From Melanocharis versteri (lineage: Eukaryota > Chordata > Aves > Passeriformes > Melanocharitidae), in NCBI GenBank assembly GCA_013397845.1, contig VZTG01001880.1, positions 1,285,357-1,349,356 on the forward strand: a DNA stretch of 64,000 nucleotides. The letters are read 5' to 3'. Each line of letters opens with the position of its first letter. Positions within the stretch are counted from its first letter, which is position 1. The notes under the pieces were generated by a model. The model was not told the origin of the DNA, did not search any database, and was given only the letters and a program-made list of their open reading frames with translations. Positions 1 to 12,400 of this stretch are shown here, piece by piece. The position numbers and the translations under genes are program-made.

Positions 1-49
1 CATACCAAGGAGAGGAGCAAAAGATACCATTCCAGTCATGCAAATCTGC

Positions 50-262
50 ACTCACCTTCTCAGAACAGGTTTCCAGAAGTCTGGCAATTCCAGATAACAT
101 TGTCTTAGCTCCTGTGGAAAGTAATCAAGAGCCAGCAAAGACAAAGACTTGCTACAACAAACCATGTTCATCCTAAAATCCCACTTGCTGGAGCATCTGG
201 TGGGTTTGACTGTTACAATCGCAAATCTTAGGCCCTTTTGTTTCCCTCCCCTCTGCATCAAA
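50..262 (-). other. Possible exon end with consensus splice donor at left edge
   Basis: Read on the minus strand, the exon-like sequence ends AAG at 56 and is followed by GTGAGTGC, a near-ideal splice donor. The frame upstream is open from about 261 and encodes roughly 69 residues rich in Cys, Leu and basic residues; I recognise no family. It could be the first exon, perhaps untranslated, of a minus-strand gene or lncRNA continuing left of the window. Equally it may be a chance match, because donor consensus sequences are common. Confidence 0.2.
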
Positions 263-2997
263 ACCTTTCGATAGCTAAACAGCTAATCTGGAAGGAATTT
301 GTCAGGCTGTTAGACTGGAACGCTAATGGACAATGACTCAAACAATCGGCCATGTGCAAAAGCAGCGGGTGCTTTGCTGACTATGTGCAACAGCCCAGGT
401 GCAGAGGGGGTGCACACCCAGCACCACCGGCTACAGCTGGGGTTTGAGCCAGATAAGGGAAAAGGCCCCTAAAAAGACCCTTTGGAAGTGGGATAGGTGG
501 GGAGGCATCGGGATATTCACACATAGGCCTGAAGGTGTTCATCTCTTCTGACAGGGCGTAACTGGCTAAACTATGCTGTCATGAGAGGCAGCTATCATGT
601 CTTAGAAGGTGTCATAAACACAAAGAACCCCAAAGTGCCCTCAAATTAATTTCTGAGGCCTTCCACCTACCCTTTTTCTCTCTTTTCCTTATACATTTTC
701 TGTAAGTGTTCTTTTTATGGTTCTGTGTTGTCATATTTCTACAGATAATAACCAAACCGGCTACATACCTCCTTTCCTTTGCAACCAAATTGTTCTGAAA
801 TAAATCTGGCATATATATATATGTATATAAACATTGGTCATTTAGTGTCGTTTTACTCTAATCCACCCCAAGGGATGTATTACTAACAAGAACCTCAGTT
901 ACCCCACCTTCAGGGATGGGTCGTAACACAAGCATAATACAAAATGAAAACAGCTGTCAATGAACACACTGTGAATGTAGACAGTTCACTAGGAGAAGAG
1001 ATTTGTAAGAAGTAGGATAACTAAAAGCCATGTATTTGATGTTTTGGTCTAGGATGCTAACCATAAAAAGCATAAGGTTTCACCTTACAAACCTGAAATA
1101 AACCTTCAACCTGTATGCCTTTCTTACATTCTGAAGCTGAAATTCAACTCTTGGAGAAATAATTACACGTAATTTACTATCTTGGATGATCTCCCTTCTG
1201 TAGACAGTGTAGCAGCTTGAGGCAGGTTGTCCATGCCTGTATCTTGTATCAAGTGCCAGACATCAAACATGAATGATGAAGGACTATAGCAAATGCAAAT
1301 ATGGGATGTTTTTTTCACCCAGCCAAACTGAATCCACTGCACGACTTCACTGCACTGAATGCATAAAATACATGTGTGAATTTTGTAACCCTAGCTTGGA
1401 CACAACAGAGATACACTGATTTTGAACCATTCTCTCACCTTGGTAAAGCACTATAACATGTGAAACTAACTGGCAGAGGACATGAAATTTAAACAGTACC
1501 TGAAAAGCACCATAATAAATGGGTTTAATTGTATTAAGCCTTCAGTCCTGAAGAGAAAATGCAGTGACTGATATTCCTTTGCTAATGGACTTTTAATTTT
1601 TTTCCCCACTAATCAAGCATGTCTAAATACTCATCTTGCAGGTGCCTAGCTACAAGACTCCTCTCATCTAATTACTGGCATTTACATTTAATTCTTGTTT
1701 TTTTCATCTCTGACAGGATATGAATACAATCTAATGTGAGATCTGATAGGAAGACCATCTCTATAATTTCTTTGCCAGATAGCTGTTACAGGGCTTTTCA
1801 TCCATCACAGCTTCCATGGCTCCTAGATTGTTATTTTGTTTCTACATTCATCTAAAGTTTGTAAGCAAATTAAACAGAGTGTTAACACAAATGGTTTGTA
1901 GTATTTCAGTGTTACTTAGGTTCTGGCTGAAATTCCCCCACAAAAGCAGCTTCTTGAAGAAAAATTTGTATTTGATTAAGAATAGAAAACATTACCTTGT
2001 GTGAGTGCTCTACTGGCTGTAAAATGAAGATTCTTCAGTCAGGCTGCTGGAAAAGGGAATGCTGTTTGCCTTGAAGCAGCTCTGATGCAGGTTTTATTTC
2101 CTGCAGGTGTTCAACAGTTTGCCACCACCTGCCCGAACAATTCTAATGGCTCTGCTCTCTGCATTCCTAGTTGATGGAAAGCTTCATGGGAATTGTAACA
2201 GCAGCTTGACTCATTTTACCAGAGCCTAGAACTGCTAGCATATGGTAATCAGCCTTCTCATCATAAGAAAGACGACAGCCCAAGAAGAGGTGGAAGTGGG
2301 ATCAGGAAACAAAACCCAGAAATTAATTCTAACTATGGAGCCTTGGATTTCTGCTCTAAAGCAGAATATAACAGTCTGCAGCTGCGTTACTCTGCTCAAG
2401 TTGGTTACAAACAGGAATACATCCATATTGTCAGAAAACAGCTGACAGAAAGGATAGTCTAGCAACCATAACTTGCATCTCTCTCCTCTGCTTCATGCCA
2501 GACAGAAGCAGAGGAGTCAAGTAAAATGAATTTTATGGCTGCTTTATACTCCCACACTGCTGGCACGTAGGCTGTTTGCACATAACCGTGCAGCAGGCAG
2601 AAAACGACTGAGGTCTGTCTCAGAGAATGATTTTGCTCCCTTTAATATTTTGTAATGTTCTGAGAGAACAATAAACCAACACAGTATTACATCAGGCACC
2701 ACATGAAAACCTGTCTCAGGTGATTTCTCTTGCCCTCTGCACGAAAGAAATACAGTTTTGTCATGCTTTGGGATGCACTGGTTTGGTGGATGGTTGTGGG
2801 TTTTTTTAAAAAAAACTTCTGCTATCATCACTTATTTTCACTAGGTATTTCTGAAAACTGTTTGGGGTTTACCAGGATAAAAAAATAATTGACCTTTGCC
2901 CACTTTTCCTACTGTTTCCATGAGAAAATTTAAGTTCTTTGTGAAGCTTCTCTTAGATAAGAATTAGGCATTTATTTCCACCCTTGGCAAAAATTAA

Positions 2998-3200
2998 GGA
3001 ATCATAAAATTCTAAGATGGAAAGGGACTTCTAAGATCATTGAGTCCAACTGCTAACCCAGCACCATTGTGTTCACCACTAACCCATGTCCTCAAGTGCC
3101 CCATCCACATGTCTTTTGAACACTTCCAGGGATGATGATTCTGGAAAATCTCTGCCAAACGGCAGAGACCTTATCTTAATCTGCCAATTGTACTTTTTAC
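2998..3200 (-). mobile_element. CR1 LINE 3' fragment (reverse orientation)
   Basis: The segment begins with the reversed CR1 tail (AATCATAAAATTCTAAGATG, then GGAAAGGGACTTCTAAGATC) and continues through GAGTCCAAC and ATGTCCTCAAGTGCC, the layout of a CR1 3' untranslated end in reverse. It is short, 5'-truncated and diverged, as most avian CR1 copies are. The right boundary is approximate. It has no intact reverse-transcriptase frame. Confidence 0.8.
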
Positions 3201-4014
3201 CACTAGGGCACAAATGCATTTGGAAAAAATTTACTAACAGAATGATGGTAGCTACATTTTTTCCCTGCTCACACGCCATTTAAAATTCTAAAACAAACAA
3301 ACCATCCCCCCAAAAGCCTATCTACTGCTTAGTTAAAACTTAGTCAAAGACAAGATTCCAGCAAGCTAGAAACAAGGTTTACCTACCCAACAAACTATCC
3401 CAGGAAAAATTACTGCATTTTGCCTAAAACATTTGAAGGTTTCTTCTCCTTTCCAAATGTACATTCAGAGAGACTGCAAGAAGTATTAAAAACAGATTGA
3501 TAGCACGACCACAGCTTTTCTATGGCTCTTCTCCCACTGCTTCTTAATCAAGCTTGGTTTTGCAACAAACTTCATCCAGGAGAAAGGATGTGCCAGCCTC
3601 AATCATGACAAACTAAAGGTTACAGCATCAAATGAAGACTTAGGAGTTAATCCATTGTTCTCTGAATTTACTAGGTATTTGTGCCTGGTTTGAAGTAGTG
3701 TAAAGATAGAAACATTCAGACTAAGTTTGCTTCCTTACTATCAGAACCTTTCTAAAAACCAGGAAAAACAGAATTTCTTATGCTTCATGCAGTTTTTAGA
3801 GAACTACGTCAGGAAGGAGAGGTAATGTTGTATTGCACCATTCAAACAGACAAATAAATCCCCATTAACTCACCCCTCATCCCGAGGATCTGGAAGAGTC
3901 CAAGGCCAGCCTAGAAATTAGGCTTCCCAGTCAGTGCACTATGCTACAGCTCTGCCAGCACAGGGAACGAGTACAGTGGATAAATCATTTACTGCAAGCC
4001 TCTGGAAACCACAG

Positions 4015-4060
4015 GAAAAAAAAAAAGGGGGGGGGGAAAGAAAGAAAAAAAGAAAAATAC
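4015..4060. repeat. A/G-rich low-complexity tract
   Basis: A run of A followed by a run of about ten G and then AAAG-type repeats. It is simple-sequence DNA with no sign of function. Confidence 0.8.
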
Positions 4061-5611
4061 ATAAATAAAAATATATGCCATCTCATGAAATTACAGTGTC
4101 AATGCCTCTTGTCTGCCAATCTCCCTAGATGTCATCACCTACACCACCCCTTATGTTCTTGTCTATTACAGAAGTTCAAGGAGTACCTTTTACTCCTTCC
4201 CCAAAAGAGACAAAGTTAATCTTCGTTCCAGGAGTAAGGAGCCCTACCTCCTCTCAGGGATAGAATAAAGGGCATGAAGAGAAGTAGAAATTAATTTAGA
4301 TCACAGGAAAGTTCAGATTCTGGAAAGCTTTAGACAAAACTCCCAATTTCTCTTTAGCAAAGTTCTTGCTTGCCCTTGGTGTTAGATCCTCTCCATTCAT
4401 GGCCAGCCAGGTTCAGCACTGACCACAACCACTACTTGTAAAAGCAACTGTAGAGCACAGAACAAAGATAATAGAATTACATTGTCCTTTCCCCAAAAAT
4501 AAAGTTAATTTTTTAAATTAAGTTCCACACAGATAACATAGCATTGAATAAGGTTGTCTGAAGAAGACTGTCCAGATTACTCCATTTGCCACTACATGCA
4601 CTAAAACCTTCATGAAAACCAATCTGCAAAAGGAAACTAACCAGAAAGTATGTGTGTATTCCAAAACAGCACCATCTAAAATGCAGAACTCTAGGAAAAT
4701 TCAGCCTTCGCTTCAATATTTCCCTTCCCTGCACTTATATCCCTCAATACAAGGCAGGTAAAAAAATCAATTCCCCTCTTCCTCTGTGGATTTACAAGAG
4801 ACCAGGCACTTTACTGAACAAATTGGAAAGAAAATGGTGGGAAAAATTTATCTGTCAAATGTAAACAAACTCAGGTATATAATAAAAAATACAGAAGAAA
4901 ACCAAGAAGCAACTACAAAGGACTTTTTTATAAACCAGGATTTAAGCAATTTCTATGCATTGACCAACTCAATTTTAAAACTATTAAAGCATGTTAAACA
5001 TTGCTCTCTTTGGTTTTGACAGCAAATCAGCTATCTGATGAAAGTAGGGCAATGATACTAACAAAGATTTCCTATATTCAATGCAGTAACTGCTTAACAT
5101 CATAAAATCAGCTCAAAGAGACTTTCCCAAAACTCTCTTCCCTTCTTAATTACCTTTTTAATGTTGACTTGACCATTTATAGATTTCCAATTTCAGCTTA
5201 GACAGTTCTTACATTTCTTGTATGAAAACCACCGTAAGACTCTGAGAAACATTTCATACCTTCTTCACACACAGTCATGGAAAATGAAGACAAATGGTGA
5301 TTTTGCCCTCTCCAGAGGTCCATGTGCAGGTAGTGATTACAGAAATTCAAGCTCTGCTGAGGTCCCTCCCTGATGCCCCACCTCTGGTTTCACACAGGGT
5401 TCAGGACTTCAAACAAACTTCCACTGATGATGTTGACAGTAGTTCTTCCATTGACAGCTGGGAATAAACTGGTTTTTATTGAGCAGGCTAACTGCTGAGT
5501 AGCTTCATCCTCTATACAGTTTCTCAATTTTATCAACAACTACAGGAGTCAGAAACTAATTGAAATAAAACACTTTCACTGAGTTAAGGAAAAAAAAGAA
5601 AACCAGTAAGA

Positions 5612-6651
5612 AAGCCTTGTTGACCTCCATGTTTATTTTTTAAAACAATTTACAAACAAAAATGTTATATTTATCCAAGCAAACACATTTAATACTTTAG
5701 TCTTTAACAAGCTATACAAATGAGAACCATCACACTAGAGCCTTTGATAGCTCAAGGACCATTCAGGGTAGGCATGCATGTGTCTGTATCACATGACGCG
5801 AGTCCAATTCCTGACACCAGGGTTCTGATCTTCTACTTCTTCAGAGCTGGTCAGCTGCTAAATGATTTAACACAAATAGTTACTGGATCACAATAAAATG
5901 AAAGAAAGCCCATTTCAAATCACCTAAGTGACCTCAATATGTCTGGTCCACGTGTCAGGCCACAGAGCCTTACCGATTAGTTTTCTTCTCCAAAAGCCAG
6001 TCGGGACAGATTTTCTCCCCTTGCTTAGTGATGTGGCATCCACACATGTGCTTATACAATACAGTGAAACACCTTAAGTACAGATGTAATACAACAGTAA
6101 TTACAAATCACAGAGACAGATAAACAAACAAACAAAATCAACTCTAAACACATTCTTGCATTTCAAACAACAAAAGTAAACAAACCCATGCATTACAGTT
6201 CAAAGAAATTTTCAGTTTTAGTTCTTCTGCAAGTCTGCATTTCCTCAAGTTCTAAATTGCTGTTCTTGAGCTTGTCTCAGCAGCTGGGCCACTCATGGTG
6301 CTACTGACACAAACTGGGTGAGCTGGAAATCACCCAGGAATGGTCAAAGAATAAAAGCCCCCAAAATAAAGAAGACGCACGCATTATAAACGAGATTCCA
6401 TTTTAATAGCAGAGTGTAGAAAAGAAATTGGCAAAAAAAATCACATGAAAAAACATTTTACACAATTATTTATGTACAGAATAAAGTATGTGACTGTCTT
6501 CTGATGATTTATGTTTCACTTTAGTCAAGTCCTACCACAGAATGCAAAATACACCCAAAACTCTCAGCTGGAACAAAAAGAAAAACAAACAAAAAACATA
6601 TACATAATCCCAGCTCTGGCTCCTCAAATATTGGGACTGGCTGGGTTTACT
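5612..6651 (-). other. ZNF318: ZNF318 3' untranslated region (putative)
   Basis: On the minus strand this follows the ZNF318 stop codon at 6652-6654 and runs about 1 kb, without coding potential, to a canonical poly(A) signal near 5632. It is A/T rich, as 3' UTRs usually are. The end point is inferred from the signal; other hexamers exist (for example the complement of TTTATT near 5475), so a longer UTR is possible. Confidence 0.55.
5632..5637 (-). terminator. ZNF318: Poly(A) signal AATAAA for ZNF318 (candidate)
   Basis: Minus-strand AATAAA (plus-strand TTTATT). About 20-40 nt further downstream on the transcript lies a G/T- and T-rich stretch containing a long T run, which fits a downstream cleavage element. 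It is about 1.0 kb after the stop codon. Confidence 0.5.
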
Positions 6652-9405
6652 TCAACCCACTGGGCTTTCTGCTATGCTTCCAGCAATTCCTGAATTCACT
6701 GTAGCTTCCAAACTACTGTCAGCAGCTTCTGTTTGCTCTGTCTTCTTGCTCTGGATGGTGCACATTCCCTTGCCTCCTGAGCCACCCACCTTCCCCTGTG
6801 TTTCTTTGAGCCCAGGCATTAAAGTTTCCATGCAACCAGAAGCCTGACTTTCTGTGCTGCCTCCATCACAACTCAGTGATGGCATTTCAACAGTGCCACC
6901 TTTGCTCTCCTCCACTTGCAGAAGTATCTCAGACGAGGGAGAAATGCCCTGCATTTCTAGAACTGGCATGACCACTTCTGTAGTGTCACTATTTGAGGTT
7001 TGTGATCGAGGCTGCAGGACAGGTTTCTGAGAAATCCGTGTGCAAATTTTATCTTCACAACTACCAGAAGTTAATGTAGTAAAATCAGTAATCTCTGTTT
7101 CATTCACTGTTCTTTCAATGCCCAGTTTCTTAAGTTGACTGGACTCCAGCCTAATGGATGCAACAGTTTCTAGTTTTGTGACCTCTTCTATGTTTTCCTT
7201 TAAAAGTCCTGCTGAAAGGATGCTGAAACATTCACGTTTTACCTTATTGTCTCCCAAACTGAAATCAGTACTTTTCAACTCAAGCTCTGCTTTCTGGGAG
7301 GGAGTCTTCACGTGTTTCACATCTTCTGATGGTCTCTCGACAGGAAAATTATCTAATCTTGCATCAGATCCAGTGTGTCCTAATGATTTTTTTTCATTTT
7401 CAGCTACTAATTCTAGACTAGATTTGAGTTCAACAGTGTTCAGGCAGGTGTTGACTAATCGTTCAACTCCCTGCCTCTGGGTTTGGTTATCTAATACTGT
7501 ATGGCCTGAAGGTTCAGGTTGAACTTTTTCTTGAGCTTCTAAAAGGGTACTTCTAGCTTCTACCTGTCCCTCTGTCAATTCTGAAGCATTAACCTCATTA
7601 GAACCAGATTTTATTTCTGGATTTGGAGTATTTGATAGATCCCAACCACTTTCAGAACAAGAATGAGCTGTGACTGTCTGTTCTTTTCCATTACTAGTTC
7701 TGGAAGTGCCCCAGAGCAAGTCTGGACCATCAGTTTCTGAGTGAGTTCTACAGTTATCATTTAACTTTTCCTCTACCAAATGGGAATTTCCCAAACTTTG
7801 AATTTCATTCTGTGTTTCAGGTAACAAAGTCTTAGGGTGTAGGCTATGCTTAGGCTTTACTGCTTTTATTTCCCAGTCTTTCATCTTTGTGTCTCTCTCC
7901 AAGGTACTAGGAACATTTGTGTTTGTAACTGGAGTTTTATTTCCATCTTCCTGTCCAACGTTCTTTTGGACCTCAGTTTTCTGCAGATCACAGAATTCCA
8001 GACTGCCTGCCTGCTCTCTACCTCCTGTATCAACAAGTCCAATTCCTGCAGGCATCTGCATACCAGAAACAGGGTTTTTTTCTGGTAATTCTGTAACTGA
8101 TATTTCTGATACGTGAGGCTGAAGTGATTTCTTGTTCATTTCAGCCTGATTTTCAACAGGAACCAAACTCCCTGTTACTTGATTACACTGTGAGGAATCT
8201 GCATTCTGAGAATCCTCTTTCAATGAGGATAAGCTACTATTTGTTCTGTGGTTTGCAGATAAATCTGCAGGTTTTGTTAGGTTAGGGTTTTCTCCATTTG
8301 GAATTGCAGAACTTGCAAGCTTGCTGTCAGCTGAACCCTTTCCACCACTACTGTAGAAAATATCATAGAGATCTTTAGCATTGGCTGTGGCCAAGCAAGA
8401 ATTTCGTTTCTCTATTTTTTTTGCTTGTTCACTGAAAGTAGTTGAAGGTGGTGGTGGTCTCACAGGCGTTGCCAACATCGTCTGTTCACTTTCAGACACA
8501 CCCGGAGCTACTTCATCTGCAGGGATGAGAGCTGCTGGCTGGACTGCTGGTGGAGGACGGGGTGGAGGTAGTCTCTCTGCAGTCTGAGAAGACTCATTTT
8601 TCTCCACTGGTTTCAAATCCTCCTCTGCGCCTTTTAAAATTACTTCTTCTCCTCCAAAAGCTTTTGATATGATATCTGGAGGCAGTAGAAGGTCTGCATT
8701 TGTTTCTTTTACCACTGGCAGTGGTTTGGGGGTAGTTCCAGAGGATTTTATGGATAAAAAGGTGTTCAAAGGTGGTGGTTTACTAACTGTTGCAGTAGTA
8801 GACTTCCTGAAAATCATGGTGGGGACTGGTAGATTGGGGAGAATTTTTGTTGGTGTCGGTGTGGAAACAACTGGTATCCATGGGCTAGTGTATGGAATAA
8901 CAGTTTTCCCAGACAGCTTGATTTCAATGGGCTTGATATGGGATTTTACAGACTGACACTTGTTTTCCTCTTTGTTTCCTTCTGTATTCTCTTCCTTCGA
9001 AATAGCTGCTGGGGTTTTATCCTCTCTCTCAGTCTTTTTCCAGCTGAATTTCCCAAAGGAGGTCTGGCTTGGTGATTCCTTTTTAGATGCCTCTTTCTTT
9101 TCTTCTTTCTTCTCCTCTGTCTTCTCTTCCTTCTTTAGCTTTACCATGATACCCATTTTTCGCCCAGAAGAATCTGTTTTGCCTTGAGTTTCATTACTCC
9201 CTTCTCCAGACTCCGAGATTCTCTTTACTTCCTCCTTCTTTATTATTTTGGGGGTTTTCTCATCCTTCTCTTCTCTCTGTTTCTCAACCAGTCTCCGTTT
9301 CAGCTCATTTTGCCGCCTGCGCTCTGTTTCCAGAACTACAGCCAATCCAGCTTGACGGTCTAGATTTCTCCTCTCTTCATAGAGTGGGTTTTCATCTATG
9401 TATTT
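6652..9405 (-). CDS. ZNF318: ZNF318 last coding exon (exon 10)
   Basis: The acceptor is TTTATTTCCACAG followed by AAA at 9405; the TGA stop is at 6654-6652. It encodes 917 residues, almost half of the protein. It opens with a conserved segment (KYIDENPLYEERRNLDRQAG) that continues the post-finger linker. Next come Lys/Glu-rich stretches, the segment PLNTFLSIKSSGTTPKPLPV, a poly-Pro cluster, and the conserved ANAKDLYDIFYSSGGKG motif near the middle. The second half is Ser/Thr/Glu-rich and poorly conserved. The open frame runs upstream to 9504 past the acceptor, but those extra residues are intronic. Confidence 0.95.
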   Translation of the reverse strand, partial: KYIDENPLYEERRNLDRQAGLAVVLETERRRQNELKRRLVEKQREEKDEKTPKIIKKEEVKRISESGEGSNETQGKTDSSGRKMGIMVKLKKEEKTEEKKEEKKEASKKESPSQTSFGKFSWKKTEREDKTPAAISKEENTEGNKEENKCQSVKSHIKPIEIKLSGKTVIPYTSPWIPVVSTPTPTKILPNLPVPTMIFRKSTTATVSKPPPLNTFLSIKSSGTTPKPLPVVKETNADLLLPPDIISKAFGGEEVILKGAEEDLKPVEKNESSQTAERLPPPRPPPAVQPAALIPADEVAPGVSESEQTMLATPVRPPPPSTTFSEQAKKIEKRNSCLATANAKDLYDIFYSSGGKGSADSKLASSAIPNGENPNLTKPADLSANHRTNSSLSSLKEDSQNADSSQCNQVTGSLVPVENQAEMNKKSLQPHVSEISVTELPEKNPVSGMQMPAGIGLVDTGGREQAGSLEFCDLQKTEVQKNVGQEDGNKTPVTNTNVPSTLERDTKMKDWEIKAVKPKHSLHPKTLLPETQNEIQSLGNSHLVEEKLNDNCRTHSETDGPDLLWGTSRTSNGKEQTVTAHSCSESGWDLSNTPNPEIKSGSNEVNASELTEGQVEARSTLLEAQEKVQPEPSGHTVLDNQTQRQGVERLVNTCLNTVELKSSLELVAENEKKSLGHTGSDARLDNFPVERPSEDVKHVKTPSQKAELELKSTDFSLGDNKVKRECFSILSAGLLKENIEEVTKLETVASIRLESSQLKKLGIERTVNETEITDFTTLTSGSCEDKICTRISQKPVLQPRSQTSNSDTTEVVMPVLEMQGISPSSEILLQVEESKGGTVEMPSLSCDGGSTESQASGCMETLMPGLKETQGKVGGSGGKGMCTIQSKKTEQTEAADSSLEATVNSGIAGSIAESPVG

Positions 9406-12400
9406 CTGTGGAAATAAACAGCAACATTTTAGCCACTGTTTCCATGAAAAATAAATAAATAAATGCAGCTCTCTGACAATTTTGACTTGTTCAGTAAGTG
9501 CCATCTCAACACTAAAAGAACAGGGAACTTTTTCCTACCAAGAAACTGAGGTACTACAAACTGCTTGCAGCAGTGCTGTCACTTTACAGTAGACACTGTT
9601 TCAGCCTCATGCAGATAAAATATCTCTACGTACTGATGTAGTGGGAAGTTCTGCTTATTTAGTTCAGTAGAACGTAGTGAAGATAACCAAATACATATAC
9701 TCCAAGGTGTTAGATGTCATTCTTCAGGAAAGGAAGACAGAACAAGTGAAAGCTAACATAGGGAATGTCTCTTTCCTAGTACACCAGTTACCAACCTTAT
9801 ATTTCTCATTGTGGGGATGATTTTTCACATGCTGCTCTGCTGAGATTTGATCTCCAAAAAATTCATGACAGAGCTGGCAATAATATCCAGTGATGGGAAT
9901 CAGAAACTCAGAGCCTGAAAAGGCCAAAGAAAATTATCAGAGAAACAAAACTTAATAAATGCCAAGCTCTTAACAAAGTCAGTCAAAGAACGACAGCAAA
10001 ACCTCCAGTAATGTTCTTTTTGGAACAGTTAATGTTGCTCTCCTTAGGGTTATTGTATAGGAACCACCACTACCAGGAACAAACATGTAAAGTGGAGACG
10101 TTTTATTACTATGGTTCAAGATTTAAGTGCTCTCCATTGTATTAAGGTAATCCAGTATTCAAGTAGGTTAACATTTCCTACAATCTTGATCTATTTTCCA
10201 TCTTTCTGGTATAGTTTGATCAAATACTAAACACCTGGTTTATAAATAGAACAAGTATTTTCATTGAAGTTCAGCAAGACTACATCTTTGTGCCTGCAGA
10301 ACCAGCTACAGTTACCTAAGACACTGCAGATTCTTCTTTAGTGGGCACTACTAGAAATACCTAACAGATTTATAAAATGAGTTGATCACTGGCAGACCTT
10401 TTAGACACTCATTTTAAATCCTATGTTCATTTTCAACTCACTTACAGCTCCTTCCATATGTCTGTCTCGGATTCTCTGTATCCGTACTATAACTCATCGA
10501 TCAATTTTCAGGGAGACCTCTGCTAAAAATGTACTGAATGGAAAAGTCTGCTACAAGACTGTGTGGAATACGGTGCAAGATCTGCCCAAACACTGCCAAC
10601 TCTTCATGGTCATGCTCTGAATTCTAATATGTTGGCAAAAATTACTTCAGAACTACACTGGAGAAAATCAACTGGTATTCAAAATAAAAAACTAATCTCT
10701 AAAAAGAAGAGAAGAAACCACATTTTTCCTACACTATTGCTTCATGACCTTTTCCACAAGAACAACCAAGAAACTAAATAATTTGCCTTTTACCTAATAC
10801 TACAGTATTTATATGTGCTCCTATACCAAGGTAAAGTTTAGAAAATTCCTTGCTCTGAGCAAAAGGAACCTGCTGGAGGGCAAAGAGAAATGATAGCTGA
10901 GTTAATAAAAATTAACATACCTTTGGCAGGAACCGTTATCTTATCAATGCGTTTTATGGAGTCTTGTTTGGTCTCACTCTGGGTCTTCGAAGCCCAAGGT
11001 CTGTTGTAAGGATCCAGGGTCTATTTGCACAGTGACAGAGGTATATAGGCTCATATATTACACTAGCAAGGCAAGTACACTTGTCTTTTTCCTTTTTAAT
11101 ATCCTTTTAGAACACTGAACATTAAAATCAACGTGCAAATATTTACAAGAACTAATTTTCCTCTCTTTTCCCTCCCATTTTGCAATTTACAATGACAAAA
11201 TAACCTGTGAAGAGTGCGAAATGTAAGTGATCATAAAGAACAGGTAAACGTATGAAACACAAGAGGCAAACCCGAGCAAATTGAACACAGGCCCCATTTA
11301 CACTATTTGGAATACACCGGTAGCTGTACAGCTGCTCAAGTCCAATATCAGGGGAAAAGAATTTGATAAGCTATTTCTTGGATTCGTTATTACTTCAGGT
11401 TCTCTTGTAAAATGCACTTCTGTGATGTATGTTTTAGTGTTAATATTCATAGCAATATGAAATGCACTTAGTGAAGGAAGCCTGCAACATACCTGTCTGT
11501 GTTTCTTATTATGCATGTGTGTGAAAAAGTCAAACATGGTCCCGCAGATGGTATTGCAGTCTTTGCACCAGTGGTTCCCTGCATCATAATATTCATAAAT
11601 ATTGGCCAACTGGAAAGGATGTTTGGAGGACTGTGAAGAGGACTCTGCTGGCTTCGGGCTTCTACCTCTCGATTTTTCATTAGTAGTTTTTGATTCCTAA
11701 ATTGAACAGAAGGAAACACTTCTCTAAGACAAGGCAGGACAGACATAATGCTCTAGAACTCAGAACCTGCCTCCAGCAGAAGCCATACACACCAAAAAAA
11801 AAAATGTATCACCTGCTTTTCAGCGCCCAGGTTAATTCCATTGTTTCAGAGAGCTGGTATTGCCGACTAAGATGCTGCGTAGCTGCAGTGAAGAGTTTCC
11901 AATAAGGCTCCCAGATGTAATGGCTGGATGGTTGTAGGCAATCAAGGAACCAATTGAACAAATTCCCTGTGGCATGCACCCTTCCCACTTCACTGGTTTC
12001 ACATAACAGCTCCAATTTACCATACTAGCCAAACAGTGCCCAGAAGACCTAAAATAGTTCCCCTAGAGGCGTACAGAAGTTACTGTAAAAGTAGCTTGGA
12101 TGAAAGCAGAATGTAAAAGGAAGTAAAAATCACTGACTAAAAGTATTTAACTCCATCAGTTTTATCAGATTATTTGAGTGCTCCTGAATTCTCCAGAAAA
12201 CTTGTTGCTTAATAATAAAAGAAAGATGGTGTTTTGTTAATTACCTAAGCATATAAGGTGATGGATCTTGTGATTTAAACATGTGATGTTTGCACTTACA
12301 TTGACCTGTACAGAAAGACGCCATATAGCGATATGCAGACATTTCAGGACTTAATCCAAAATTAATACTAAACTAGCATTTGTAGCAAAGCAAATATTAT

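Larger units (their letters stand above)
1..5600. other. Intergenic region downstream of ZNF318
   Basis: I recognise no coding exon on either strand. Open frames here are short and resemble no family I know. It holds a short AT dinucleotide tract near 812-830, a CR1 fragment at about 2998-3200, and an A/G-rich tract near 4015-4060. In human, CRIP3 follows ZNF318, but I found no LIM-domain exon, so that neighbour is absent, or lies left of the window. A possible minus-strand splice donor at position 56 is listed separately. Confidence 0.6.

Noticed and set aside
7154..9187. Several plus-strand open frames opposite ZNF318 exon 10 (for example 7154-7522 and 8960-9187)
   Set aside because: They are shadows of the Ser/Lys/Glu-rich ZNF318 exon on the other strand; Phe/Ser-rich composition mirrors the complementary codons, and no family is recognisable.
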